DNA from: Dendrolimus kikuchii
Taxonomy: Eukaryota; Arthropoda; Insecta; Lepidoptera; Lasiocampidae
Assembly: GCA_019925095.2 (NCBI GenBank)
Contig: CM034411.1
Location: 6,301,501 to 6,365,500 of the forward strand
Length of the DNA stretch: 64,000 nt
Direction: 5' to 3'
In this document: positions 24,601 through 34,135 of the stretch, in pieces
How the letters are laid out: every line of letters begins with the position of its first letter
Numbering within the stretch: the first letter of the stretch is position 1
The notes under the pieces: generated by a model
The model's input: the letters and a program-made list of their open reading frames with translations, nothing else
What the model was told of the DNA's origin: nothing
Database searches by the model: none
Made by a program: the position numbers and the translations under genes

Positions 24601-25949
24601 AGCCGTCCTGAATTCCCGTCCTCTATCCCCTTTCTCCACAGACCCCAGCTCATTTCCTGATCGGCCGGTCTTTAGCAGCTCCTCCATGCGAAGATCTGAC
24701 GGCGGCTACGGCTTCTCAGCTAACACGCTATCACAGAATCGAACAGCTGCGACAACATTTCTGGAAGCGCTGGTCTAAGGAATACGTGGTAGAATTGCAG
24801 ACGAGAACCAAATGGAAGACCAACCAAAGCGAGATTGCTCTGGATACTCTTGTCTTGATAAAGGATGACAATCTACCTCCACTCAAATGGAAACTCGGCC
24901 GAGTAGTCAAGGTCTTCCCAGGTAACGACAGAGTATCTCGGGTTGCTGATATACGGACTGCGAACGGCATCAAAAGACGATCATTTGCAAAGATTTGTCC
25001 GCTTCCACTGCAATCGGAGAATCCTGAGGACGAGTGAAGAGATGACCACATTTTGGAAGAAGCGGGTTCTTCCAAGGCCGGCGGTATATTCAGACACAAT
25101 ACGCAATTCCGTATCTGGCTGTTGGATAGTTGCCTTCGACAACAACAACCACACAATATACGTAAACGTCACACGTCACATTAGCAGTGACAGAAAAAAC
25201 GTCACGAACTTCATACTTGACTACTTCATTAATATACGTTTAAAATTTGACCAGAGTAACGAATTTTGTAAAAAACGAATTATACGAAATTTATACGGAA
25301 AAAACGTTTCATCATTTTGGATATCCTCCGTTCCTGTGTCTACAGACGGCAAGTCAAATAAATTACCAATATAGATGTTTACTAATAAAAATAAATTGTT
25401 ATACCTTTTGTTTAAAAGATCTAATGAGTTATTGTATGACTCGTCAGTAAGCGGCAGATTGTCTATAATTTTAAGTGGTTCACCCTTCAAGTACCTTTTT
25501 AGATAATATAATTTTTGTACATTTTGTAGTCTATTGTCCTTGTGTATGACTGAAAGAAATAAATCCATGAAAGGTTTGAATGAAGTGAGATCCTTGCCGT
25601 CGAACGTTGGAATCTCAACCGCAGGCAGCTTTATGTCGTACGCAGGCTGACGATTTTGTGGACAGCTCCTAGTTGTAATTGCAGCATCCTCCATCATATG
25701 AGTCTCGATCGATGACAACGCACTCCAAATTCTTTCGGTCAAATCTTCGCCCTCGTCGATATTTATGTATTCCATTTGTTCTAGAATATGCTCGTATTTT
25801 TCTTGTATTTTTATTAAAGATTGCTTACGCACTTTTAGCTCATTTATATGTAAAGCAGTTCCTGATTGCAAGTATTTTTCAACAAGCCTAATAGTTCTTT
25901 TGCATTGAGCTCTTGCGGCTCGCAACTTCTTGCCGTCTTCGCCCTCCAT
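18696..25949 (-). CDS. gag-protease polyprotein of BEL/Pao B, split by element A
   Basis: The frame starts at ATG 25949 and runs down to 25350. It resumes at 20120 on the other side of element A and ends at 18696. Removing A with one copy of its GACGG duplication leaves 2025 bases, an exact multiple of three, with no stop, so the reading frame was intact when A arrived. Order of parts: N-terminal region; a DUF1759-type gag domain (IPTFDGKD, then YYLKRYLKGEP); paired Cys/His knuckles (CKLC...C, CKIC, CAKCKSKDH) at about 19560-19780; and a retropepsin-like aspartic protease with LLDSGSQ near 19450-19466. The C-terminal 100 residues (ending KWKTTWKYLFV) are not recognised. Gag would form the particle and the protease would process it. 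A full-length product can no longer be made. Confidence 0.88.
20121..20378 (+). repeat. 5' LTR of BEL/Pao A
   Basis: 258 bp, starting TATTCAGACAC and ending GTGTCTACA (the AGACAC/GTGTCT pair is inverted near the ends). It has a single mismatch to the 3' LTR. No obvious TGG-type primer-binding site follows. The leader 20379-20699 is non-coding. Confidence 0.92.
20700..22796 (+). CDS. gag-protease of BEL/Pao A
   Basis: An open frame of 698 codons, the last 13 or so coming from an inserted LINE tail. Order: a coiled N-terminal region (1-140) with many charged residues; a DUF1759-type gag domain at about 145-320, with LPNFDGSYDHW and FHYLRSSLSG; Cys/His knuckles at about 372-430 (CVMC, CVNCLRPGHSIEYC, CQQCKQKH); a retropepsin-like protease with LLDSGSQHS at about 505-513 and the partner strand region DLLIGADIFW; and the start of the linker (KFWEG) that normally leads to reverse transcriptase. 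The frame is uninterrupted up to the LINE-tail insertion. It is related to, but clearly different from, the product of B. Confidence 0.88.
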   Translation: MTEESSKLLSLSPRKKSKDEYISELKRQRGHLKGRLTQFKKYVDSFQDVFLSKLQVAEMKLRLQTANEYFTKLNNIASEIEINCPEVDIVSHLEYFESIESLYFSTTASASCLIESFETSDSLNNEKCNHFINENTKVLNVKLPEIKLPNFDGSYDHWLEFKNSYETMIHKRSDLDAIHKFHYLRSSLSGTALQVISALEFTASNYTHAWELLENRFHNHRLLVHNHIKSLFNIPYIKQESPLQLRKLIDTVLRNLRALKSLDEPTESWDTLIIYLVVTKLDSVTDREWENHKGSLMYQSNRLKLEDLLTFLKNRADMLEMINATHSKPQSRYQSNINETKHNQVHSYVSTSNNSKHFSNKNKNLHYTKRNCVMCNNNHKLFTCIKFLNLSIKNRIQLVNDYKLCVNCLRPGHSIEYCIFGPCQQCKQKHNSLLHLDEHSESSSNTNVCTSACAPAFTAMHSAAYYSNAINNNTVSTSLSNLVLLSTALVEVADQNNRYHVARALLDSGSQHSLISEKLAKRLNTNFTQSTVRIAGVGQNLTHTNKSCVISMRSKTSNFNKRISCLVLPQITSSLPMTNISCEHLNIPENIQLADPTFDVSSDIDLLIGADIFWDLLEQDKIRLPSGPFLLNTKLGWVVSGPIFSKNSDINQVQCNFCHSLDLKHYKFWEGNNLLTANNILKHNKNKYKLYIHTYIHT
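22771..22840 (-). mobile_element. LINE tail family T, copy 5: 70-bp insertion with TSD
   Basis: It consists of a (CATA)n run, then AACTTCACGCCAGTTCCCTT and GCGGGGTAGGCACGAACAAC, the reverse complement of the last bases of family T. The duplication AAATACAAACTAT lies at 22758-22770 and 22841-22853. It adds a stop to the polyprotein of BEL/Pao A. Confidence 0.88.
22854..23469 (+). pseudogene. RNase H fragment of BEL/Pao A (RT missing)
   Basis: Protein sense resumes at about 22921, after an in-frame TAA at 22915-22917. It goes through LHIFTDASES (first catalytic Asp of the RNase-H fold), IPRLELCGA (Glu), FWTDST (Asp) and a C-terminal DNPADLLSRG section, to a TAG at 23467-23469. The roughly 500 residues that should lie between the protease linker and this point, including the reverse-transcriptase active site, are absent. 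The deletion breakpoints fall between about 22740 and 22915. Confidence 0.82.
23485..25037 (+). pseudogene. Integrase and C-terminal region of BEL/Pao A, frameshifted
   Basis: The frame continues from the RNase H part after the single TAG. The integrase zinc-binding region has its His pair near 23895-23970, and its Cys pair (ECVTC) is reached only after a frameshift near 24040. The catalytic core is readable at 24056-24640: Asp in GIDYIG, Asp in LSDNGKNF and Glu in GGLWERG. A second frame change near 24645, probably a small deletion, precedes the DUF5641-type C-terminus (AHFLIGR, FWKRWSKEY, KWKLGRVVKVFPG), which ends at TGA 25035-25037. All catalytic residues are present but no single protein could be made. 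Confidence 0.85.
25087..25344 (+). repeat. 3' LTR of BEL/Pao A
   Basis: 258 bp, matching 20121-20378 except at 25255. It is preceded by a purine-rich GGAAGAAGCGGG at about 25060-25071 that could serve as a polypurine tract. Confidence 0.92.
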
Positions 25950-26039
25950 TGTTTGCGTATATATATGTATTTGGCTTGTATTATTATATTAATGAATTGT
26001 ATGTATTGCGATTGTATAAACTTGTATTAGACTGAATTA

Positions 26040-26056
26040 CCGTGGTTTCGGCACCA
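26040..26056 (-). promoter_or_regulatory. Primer-binding-site candidate of BEL/Pao B
   Basis: On the - strand TGGTGCCGAAACCACGG follows the 5' LTR after three bases. It begins TGG, as expected for pairing with a tRNA CCA end. I did not identify the tRNA. Confidence 0.55.
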
Positions 26057-26059
26057 TTT

Positions 26060-26217
26060 TGTTGGAGAGGGAATGAATATTTGTATTAATTAAAAAATAA
26101 AGGTTTTCTGTATTATAGTGTATTATTATGAATGACTTTTATCTAATATGACAGATAATATATTTAAAATATTCGAATTAAAACTACAAAAGAATAAAAC
26201 CTTTTTTGTCGTGAACA
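26060..26217 (-). repeat. LTR of BEL/Pao B (5' LTR)
   Basis: 158 bp, identical to 17900-18057. The 5-bp duplication CATTG follows at 26218-26222. Confidence 0.93.
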
Positions 26218-27049
26218 CATTGTCTTGGCGGATCGTCGTGTTACTGTTTGTTTTATAGCAGAAGAAATGAAGATTTCTATAGGAAATGTCGTTAATATTA
26301 TATACAACCATTTAGGTATGAAAAAAGTGTCAGCGCTCTGGATGCCCAGAATGCTTTCTAACACGCAGAAACAACTGAGAATTTCACAAAGGTGTTTGTG
26401 TGTGTTAAACAAGATCTTGACCGAATATGGACGAAACATGGCTTCACCATTATGACCTGGAAAGGAAAAAATATTCCATGACTTGGAAGAGACCGTCATC
26501 TCCAACTCTGAAGAAATTTAAGGCGATTCCATCCGCCGGTAAGATCATGGGTTGTTTTTCTGGGACAGCCAAGGAGTGGTTACCAAATGATCGTATACCT
26601 TAATCATGGAGCCACTATTACGGGGACTTTGTACGCGGGACAAATAACAAATTTGCGTGAAGAAATACGTGACAAACTCGCTAAAGTTGTTTTGTTTCAC
26701 CAAGATAACGCCCCCGCGCACAAGTCCAGAGTTGCGATGGCTACTATTCAAGAAGCTGGCTTCGAATTGATGGAACAGCCTCCATATTCACCGGACCTAG
26801 CTCCTAGTGATGTCTACCTATTTCCGCGTTTACTGGAACATCTCAGGGGGTATAAATTTGAAGATGATGACGCAATAGTCGACGCGGGAGACGATTTTTT
26901 AAGGGATCAGGAAGAAGATTTTTTTAAAGGGAATTTTAGCTTTAGCAAAATGATATACAAAGTTTATAAACGTCGAAAAATAAAATAATATTTAATAAAA
27001 GATAATTGCGTCATACTCATTATCACTTTTTATTGAACACCCCCAAGTA

Positions 27050-27952
27050 TAAGTGACGCATAAAAATCAGTTTGTGTCACTGCGCTAAAATCCCCGGGCG
27101 AAGCAACGGCGCTAATCAATATTTTTTCAAATATACCCTGAGAGTCATCAAAACAAGCTGCCAATCAGGATTATGATTATTATCAATATACATGAGCTTT
27201 CCCTATCGAACCCCAAATGCCCATATGCGATTTCGCAAAAGCTTTGTCGGCACCTCAATGTCTGACTTTTCCTAACAGAACGGTGTACATTATCGATTCT
27301 ATTCATACATACAATGTTACCAGTCAACACAGAACTCCGTTACCACGAAATATATCCCCGTTGCTTCTTATTCCATATACGGTCAGACGGGAAGGGGGAG
27401 GTCAGGGTAAATTGGTAATGTGGACGCAAATCACGCACACAAGGTAACAACCCCGCGCAGTCGCAGTGGAAATTCTACCCCACCCAGAGACGCGCTTCTC
27501 GGCCACTGGAGCCGGCAAAACTAATCCTACACCCCCGCGGTGAGCTGCTAAGCGCAACAATTAGTGCGTTATCAATTCTTTTTATTAAAAAAATAGTATA
27601 GAACGTGCAAAAGTGTACCAAGCTTCTGCTTTTAGTGTTAAGGACATATTTGAATTCAAATAAAGAACAGACGCTGTTCCAGACTGTAGAGGAATTCGGT
27701 TACGGAAGGAAGATGGCGGATCGCTTGTATAGTAGTTAAATTTAGAATTACGATTCGATTTTCGATTGAAATAGACAAAGGACAATAAAACTTTTGTATG
27801 ATGTTAGTTCGGACATTTGGTAACGGGGTTTAGTTGGAAATCGATAGATGTCGATGCTCAGTCGATAAATTTCGGTTAAGGTGTCGAAGTTGAACTGTTG
27901 TTCATGTCAGCGGCGAAAGAAGAAGAGTAGTCTAGCTTCGTTCGAGGCAGAT
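27050..27952 (+). promoter_or_regulatory. Upstream region and 5' leader of Ank2
   Basis: This is the roughly 900-bp gap between the mariner end and the first coding exon. It is richer in G+C around 27400-27560 than its surroundings and holds no recognised repeat after 27130. TCAGTC at 27858-27863 fits the arthropod initiator TCAKTY. AGTTG (27888-27892) resembles a downstream promoter element but begins at +29, one base off the usual spacing. There is no TATA box at the matching distance. The start site is a guess without transcript data. Confidence 0.3.
27904..27930 (+). other. Upstream ORF (8 codons) in the Ank2 leader
   Basis: An ATG at 27904 opens a frame of eight codons (MSAAKEEE) closed by TAG at 27928-27930, 22 bases before the Ank2 ATG and in a different frame. 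If it lies in the mature leader it could lower initiation at the main start. Whether it is transcribed is unknown. Confidence 0.4.
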
Positions 27953-27982
27953 ATGACTACGGAAACAGCGACGCCGAATCAG
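27953..27982 (+). CDS. Ank2: Ankyrin-2-like, first coding exon
   Basis: It encodes the ten residues MTTETATPNQ and ends at a GTGAGC donor in phase 0. The start is chosen because an in-frame TAA lies upstream at 27866-27868, no other in-frame ATG intervenes, the -3 base is G, and the short MTTE-type start resembles insect Ank2 proteins. Ankyrin 2 is a membrane-skeleton adaptor: its N-terminal repeats bind membrane proteins and its central region binds spectrin. In flies it stabilises synapses and axonal microtubules. Assigning this exon to the downstream exons rests on phase and on resemblance to the Ank2 N-terminus. An alternative first exon could exist in the 19.7-kb intron. Confidence 0.72.
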
Positions 27983-30900
27983 GTGAGCATTGCAGCATTT
28001 ATGCCGTTAACGCTTTGACCTTCAATTTTTTTCAACCTGTGAATAAGTTATATAACGCATGTAATTTTGTTTTATATATATTTGCAAATTACCTTCATAT
28101 TTCTAGCGAATCTTAAACCATTTGCTTCTACGAGTAAGACCGTTGCTTTTTATTGTTTTCTATGTATCGTTGCTTGAGGTCTTTGTCATTATTAATAATT
28201 GTATTTAAGTATATTCTAGAATGTTGTATTATTATGGTTTATATGCGAATCAAATTCGATAATTCTAGTTTCTACGACTTTTATTGACGTTTAGATTTTA
28301 CATTTATAACTCGTTGCAGAGTACTATTACTAATAAGGACAAAATTAGAATGTGAGATAAAATTTATTCTGTCATGTAATCCTCATGCTGCGTCTACAAT
28401 TCTACATACATATACAACCTGTGTTGTAAGTAAGTAGCTGGCAAACAGAATAGCAATATAAGTATATTCCTTTAGCATCGCAGAATATAAACGATGGGCT
28501 CAAACGGAAGTAGTCAATTTCTATTTCTATTTGAACATGCTTTTACAAAGATGAGTTTTAGGTCAATACATACTATTGCATATGGACGAGATAAACGCAA
28601 TGTTGGCTAAGTATCGAGTAAATTATAGAATCAGCGGTTCCAAGTACAAATTTAATTGCTTCATCGATACATAGCGAAATATCTGGTAGATGTATGCGAC
28701 TAAAAGGCTAGTCTATATTTCGGGCATAATGTTAGCGTTTCCATTCAACAAGGCATTCAACAAGCACACTGAGAACGTTCTGGAAAGCGGTTTAAGACTA
28801 ACTTTCATGTTTTAATATTACATTGTAGTTATTTTATTAAATGTAACTTTATTTTTTGTTAATTTATTGTTTACTCGATTGATTTGAATAATTCACGAAA
28901 AGCATATCGAAATCTATAATCTCAATTATCATGAGTGAGAAATTATAATTATTAGAATAGCAAATGAAACTATTTTTTGCGGTTCCGTAGGCATTGTGAT
29001 AAAACGGAACCCCTGTGAAATTGGCATATCAGGCACGTCGGTCTGTCGGTCCATCTTTGCATTTTTTTAAATATTACTCATTGTATGTCACACTCATTTT
29101 CTCGGCAATTACTGGGTCTATGTGGAAGAAATTTTGTTGGAATATGTATGCTACTACATAATGATCAGTTGACTACTTTTAAAGTGAAACTTATTTAGAA
29201 TCGTTGTGATTTGAAACTCGATGAAACGAAAAAGCGACACAAAAAAAGGAAAAAAATAACCCTGTATTTTTCCACAACAACAAAAAAATATACACATATA
29301 TTTTTGAGTTGTTTTGGTATCACGTTAAATGCAAATATTATTTGTTGAAAAGTCTGTGTACAAATTGTCAATCCATCCAGTTTAAAAAAAAAATGACATG
29401 TAAGCAATATAAGAACGTTTAATTGTTGTTACTTTTTTTCTTTTACAATATCCCTACATCATTTTGTAGCGACATACAGGTTACATTCTTCTGTCAACAT
29501 TCATTAATACAGGCCTAGTTGTTTCTGAGAAAAATGACTGTGTCATACACAAATAGACACGACGATTTCACAGGAGTTCTGTTCTAGTGAAAATGGCTAC
29601 GGAACTTTAGAGAAACTTAACGTTGCACTCTTACTTTTCACGTTGAATAAATCTCAGTATAATACGATTATAGTGAGGTGCTCTCGAACCAATTTCCCAA
29701 GCCATTAAGGCCCGCCCTTGACTTCTCGGTTGTGCTATGTAAGGTTTCCTTTGTGCCCTTATTGGCTCAAACCACGAGAATTGCGGAGATTGTGCGGCTT
29801 GATTCAATAAGTTCTGCATACAACGAGATTGTTTTAAGGTTATGTAATATAATGGAGTTTGTAATTCTAATAAACTCGTTTCTGCTAGTCAATTAATGAG
29901 TTATCTAATAGAACTGGTATGATCCTGGGAAGGATATAGGCTAACTCTTGACATATAAAATAATCTTGAAGGGAGTGAAATAGGAGATAAACATTTCTCT
30001 AGGCGACTAATCATTCCTTAACTTAGATATATAAAAGAGTTTTTAGGTAGACTTGTTGCTGGGGAGTTGTTGCGGTGTACATAGAATAGGATGTAGATTT
30101 AAATTTTAACGTATAAATATGACTATCAAAAGATGTTCTCCAGTGGAAGTTATTCTGAATAAAAACTTTGAGTTTGAATTTAAAATATATCGAGAGGTGA
30201 AAGGCTAATTGTTTTAAGTTATATTTTGTGAAAGACTTAACGTAATAGATTTTTTGAATTATAACGTCTTAAGAAAATATAAAGAAAATTGGTTTTCAAC
30301 AGAAGTCTATAGTTATTCTCCTTTTTCAAATTATTGTTATTTGTATTATAAATTTTTGAGTCATTTAAAACTATACATTTTTCGCCTGATAAATATTTAG
30401 GATTCTGCTGAAAGAACTTTCTGCTTTAAGGACTATTTTAATGTTTTTATTTTATTCAACAAGTATGAGAATAAAGCGGACAAAGTTGCTGGTAAAAGTA
30501 CAAGGTATATACCTAATAGAATATATATAGTAATATATACCTACTAGTATATGCGTACTATACTAGTATAAAAGTTATTGCAATAATTGGGTCATCTAAA
30601 GCAAAAAGAGCGCAAATATAAAAGACGATAGATATAACATAGTTGCCACACGCACGCACATTATATCGGCATGCAGTCAAAGGAATTTTCATAATTTCGT
30701 GTCTCGTATATCATTTAGTCCCATTTAATTAAGATAAAAAAATTATTACTGTTTTATCAATATCAAGAGCTAGTAGTGACGAATGATTTTAAATATAACC
30801 ATCAATCATATTTGATGATCTTCCTAGTTATTATAACTAATCGGCAAACAGCTTGCATTTTCATGGACTTCGAAGAATTCCGTAGATGTAGTGATCTTTC

Positions 30901-33339
30901 ACTGTTTTTGTAACCATAAAATATACATCAATTAAAAATATCTGAAAAACGACTCGAAGGACTAAACAGCCCCCGATGTACTATTAATTTTTTATTTTAT
31001 TTTTCACATTATAGTTCAGCCGAATAACTGTTGTTCATCTGAGCTTTACAGTTATAAAATTAGAAGGTCCAGTATTCGTTTTCAAAGTCATTGTGTGGAT
31101 TTTGGAAGCGAATATTGCACCAGCTACTGACTTAAAAAAGTCACTTAGAATATAATCGTTTATATGACCGCGTTTTGTGCATCCTGTAAAGTTAGGAAAA
31201 TGAATATTCGCGGTGTTGTAATATAAACGACGATATGGTATCCTTGAATGTTTATCAGAAGATACTGCATGTATTTTTTTCAGAACTTCAAAACATATAA
31301 CTTAATGTTAACTGTGTGTCGAGTTTCATTTAAATTCGCTCAGTAGTTTGCATGTTATGCTCGTATAGAAAGTTAGATAAAAATTTTAAATGTTGCATTT
31401 TCGGTTATTGCTGGTTTGAATGAACCCCCTGATTTTCTTCTCATTTTCAAAGAAGTAGAAGTAAATACTTGAACGATGGTAACAGTTCCTTGTAAGGAGT
31501 GTTCCTCTGCTCTTATTTTTATGTAACATTAATATTGTGTAAATTCATTTTCAAAATGTCAATATGTATCATATATTTTATGTATACGCACACGACTTTC
31601 TGCGGCACGCATAAACCTATAAGGTTTCTGCGTCACAGTCGAATGAATATGTTTTATGTATATGAATGTAAGCATATTGGAAAAAAATAATATAAAAACA
31701 CCATTGTCCAAACTTGACCCCATAAATAAAACTTATAACTCGACACCCTCATTAGATATATTATTTTATATATTTTTGGTTTAAGATGAAATTTAAAGGC
31801 TTTTAAATTTTTGGCGTTTGGTGTTCGAAATTCTAAAAATGACACAAATTCTAGATGTGTCATTTTAATTAGGTAATTAGTAATATGAACTCATAAATGG
31901 GTGTCATCGGGGTGTGGTCTTAAAGGTTTCAAGGTTAACAGACTGTTGGCACACGACAATTAGGTTAGGTGGGGAATATTCAGCGGAACAGGTGAATGCT
32001 TCTTTTATAGGTTAACAAAATACAAGCAATATATAGCACGTATAAAGTCCACAGGGACAGTTATTGAATTTATTGATCTATATTTATTCTGAAAATTATA
32101 CTATGGATCCAAATGTCAACCACACCAGACCTCATGGGTTTGTTCACCTTCAAGACGCGCACCGACGATATCGTGTTACTTACACTGATTTACAATCCGA
32201 CTATAGCGTATGTCAAAATCAGGCTACGTTAGCCATTTTTACATACCTCTTAATTATGTGTCTGCCCACCCAGGCACTCAGCCGATTTTTAAATAATACC
32301 TATGTTTTATTTCTGTCATAATCTTTAAATTACAGGATAGAAATTGATGTATATGACATTTTCTACCAACTTTCCCCGGTCTCCCCAATAGCTTACAGCG
32401 AGATTGCGTTTTCAAATAACAGTGCAGTGTACTATTATACCGTTCACGATTACGGTTAATAGGGGGAGGTTGGAGTGGTGCGGTTAATCAATAAATTATA
32501 GAAAGCTTACTTTTCTCCTCGGACTTTTAATTTTCTTTGTGGTTTGATTTTCTAAAGAGGTGAGATTTAATACGTTGCTTATATAAATATCTGTCTATAA
32601 TATAATAAATCCGTATAGATAGAGTTTGTACATACAATAAATTTAAAAAAAGGGTAAAAATCAGGGGCACTAATTAAAACCAGCGAATTCCGAAAATGTA
32701 ATTTTTGTCCAACTGTTAAAGCATTAAGTAAACACTAGTGAACGGATTTAAATGAAATTCGACTCAGGGCTAACTTTTATCCCGGGCCGACTTAGGATAC
32801 TTTTTATCTCGACAAATGACGTCGTATCTCCTGACTCCACATTTATTCAACCCATTAAACTCATTACATTCACCTCACCATACTCATAACATTCATTTAT
32901 GTCACTTTTATTTGAGAAAATATTATAATTTAATTTCCAAAATTTATTCATCTCGATCACGTAAACTTTGAATCGCTACGCCTCGAAAACTATCCCAATT
33001 TTGGGATAAAAAAATATGCTATTATCATCCTCGTTGTAGTAATGACGAAATATGAAGAAATATTTTAATATATTATTATAATAATTTCGCTTCGTCCAAG
33101 TTCGTCAACCCCTCTTGTCAAATTAGGGGTGCATAAATTTACCACTGTATACTAAACTTATTCCTGTAGCTTAAATTATTCATATGCAAATTTATAAATT
33201 GAGTTATTGTGTAAAATTTGAAGAAACTTAAAAGAATATTTTGACCCTGGCCTCTGCTTTCATATAGTAGATAAGAGTAAAACCATTTGAGATACTTTTT
33301 ATTATCATACGTATATACATATACTTATATACATATTAT

Positions 33340-33905
33340 CACTCCTGGTTCCCATGGGCGTAGACAGAGACGATAATAAATCTCCACTTGCGACGATCCT
33401 GACAAAAAATATTCGCTTCCTCTACTTTCATTAATCTCATCATACATGCACGTTTATTTAAGGTGCTTTTTTACCTGACCTCTCACTAATACTTATGCTA
33501 TTTGATCATGGTCGCGGTCTACTGGCATCAACTCTACCATTCAGAATGCTGTCATACACTTGTATTGTGATTCTACTTCTATTCTCTCTACATGACCAAA
33601 CCACTTTAACATTTCTATTTCAATTCTTGTTATTACATCTTCTTTTAATCCACAATTTTCCCTTATCCCACTGTTTCTTATTATATGATTCAACCTAACT
33701 TTCTCAAAGCTCTCATTTCAACTGCGTTTATCTCATTTTGATGGAGAGACAAACGTGCCTTTGCAGACAGTTTCTGGGTGTTCATAAAAGAGTTTAGTGC
33801 ACCATTCACCTTATTACCTGCCATTACATAGTTTAAACTGTACTTATTAATTTTTTTATTGATGTAGTAACCACGTTCCACTTGGTTACCCTTGCTTAAG
33901 GACAT
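33340..33905 (-). repeat. Decayed RTE-like LINE C-terminus
   Basis: Reading the - strand, AVEMRALRKLG is followed, with frame breaks, by a KWFGHVER section, the order seen in LINE family T and RTE-type C-termini. There are many stops. It is an old, distant relative of family T. Confidence 0.6.
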
Positions 33906-33929
33906 TTTAACAGCAAATGTACTAGCAAT

Positions 33930-34135
33930 ATACTGTCGGCTTCAAAAGGGGCTTCAAAATTGGCCACTAATGCCGGAGCAAACTCAAGATTATTATGGCG
34001 GCATAGTCTAGACCAAGGGTGTAGCCAACCAGATGGGCCAATGTCCTACCACCTGGCAGTGGGTTGTTTTGTCGCCCTCTAAGACAGGATGCCCTGCTAC
34101 AGCAATTAGTATATTTATTCTGCTCCTGTAAGTAT
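33930..34135 (-). mobile_element. SINE-like family S, copy 7 (tail missing)
   Basis: The head and middle are recognisable (CCACTAATGCCGGAGCAAAC, CCTACCACCTGGCAGTGGGT, TTTATTCTGCTCCTG) but the tail side is absent. Diverged. Confidence 0.65.

Larger units (their letters stand above)
20121..25344 (+). mobile_element. BEL/Pao LTR retrotransposon A, defective, nested in B
   Basis: 258-bp LTRs (20121-20378 and 25087-25344) bound it, and GACGG is duplicated at 20116-20120 and 25345-25349. Its 5.22 kb contain gag-protease, then a deletion that removes reverse transcriptase, then RNase H, integrase and the C-terminal DUF5641-type region in broken frames. The LTRs differ at one position only (C at 20289, A at 25255). 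It inserted after B and is the latest large layer of the nest. Confidence 0.92.
17900..26217 (-). mobile_element. BEL/Pao LTR retrotransposon B, non-autonomous, interrupted by element A
   Basis: Two 158-bp LTRs bound the element, and CATTG is duplicated at 17895-17899 and 26218-26222. A primer-binding-site-like sequence and a polypurine tract sit next to the LTRs on the - strand. Without element A it is about 3.09 kb. Its only coding content is a gag-protease frame, with no reverse transcriptase, RNase H or integrase. Between the stop (18696) and the 3' LTR (18057) lie about 640 bases of AT-rich non-coding sequence. Identical LTRs mean a very recent insertion, so it must have been moved by enzymes supplied from elsewhere. 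Confidence 0.9.
17668..26988 (+). pseudogene. Mariner transposase pseudogene, split by element B
   Basis: This would cut and paste the transposon with an RNase-H-fold D,D34D active site. Visible parts are: the N-terminal helix-turn-helix region from ATG 17668, with an in-frame TAG at 17767-17769; the linker with WMPRML (W and R as in the WVPHEL-type motif) at 26225-26455; the first catalytic Asp in DETW at 26430-26441, in a shifted frame; and the C-terminal part at 26587-26988 in a third frame. There the second Asp (HQDNAPAH, codon 26704-26706) and the third Asp (LAPSD, codon 26809-26811) are 34 residues apart. The frame is broken by the stop, at least two frameshifts and the 8.3-kb insertion. 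It is certainly dead. Confidence 0.9.
17496..27047 (+). mobile_element. Mariner (D,D34D) DNA transposon, host of the nested insertions
   Basis: The ends are inverted repeats of about 30 bp: 17496-17525 and 27018-27047 share GGGTGTTCAATAAA and GTGATAAT/ATGATAAT sections. Each end abuts a TA dinucleotide (17494-17495 and 27048-27049), the standard mariner target duplication. Without the LTR elements inside it, the transposon is about 1.23 kb, normal for mariner. It is interrupted at 17900-26222 by BEL/Pao element B. It is the oldest layer of the nest, since its transposase carries several disabling changes while the inserted LTRs are nearly identical. Confidence 0.9.

Noticed and set aside
18696..25949. 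Possible host protease or zinc-knuckle genes in 18.7-26 kb
   Set aside because: The frames lie between LTRs with target duplications and have the DUF1759 gag, knuckle and retropepsin order of BEL/Pao elements.
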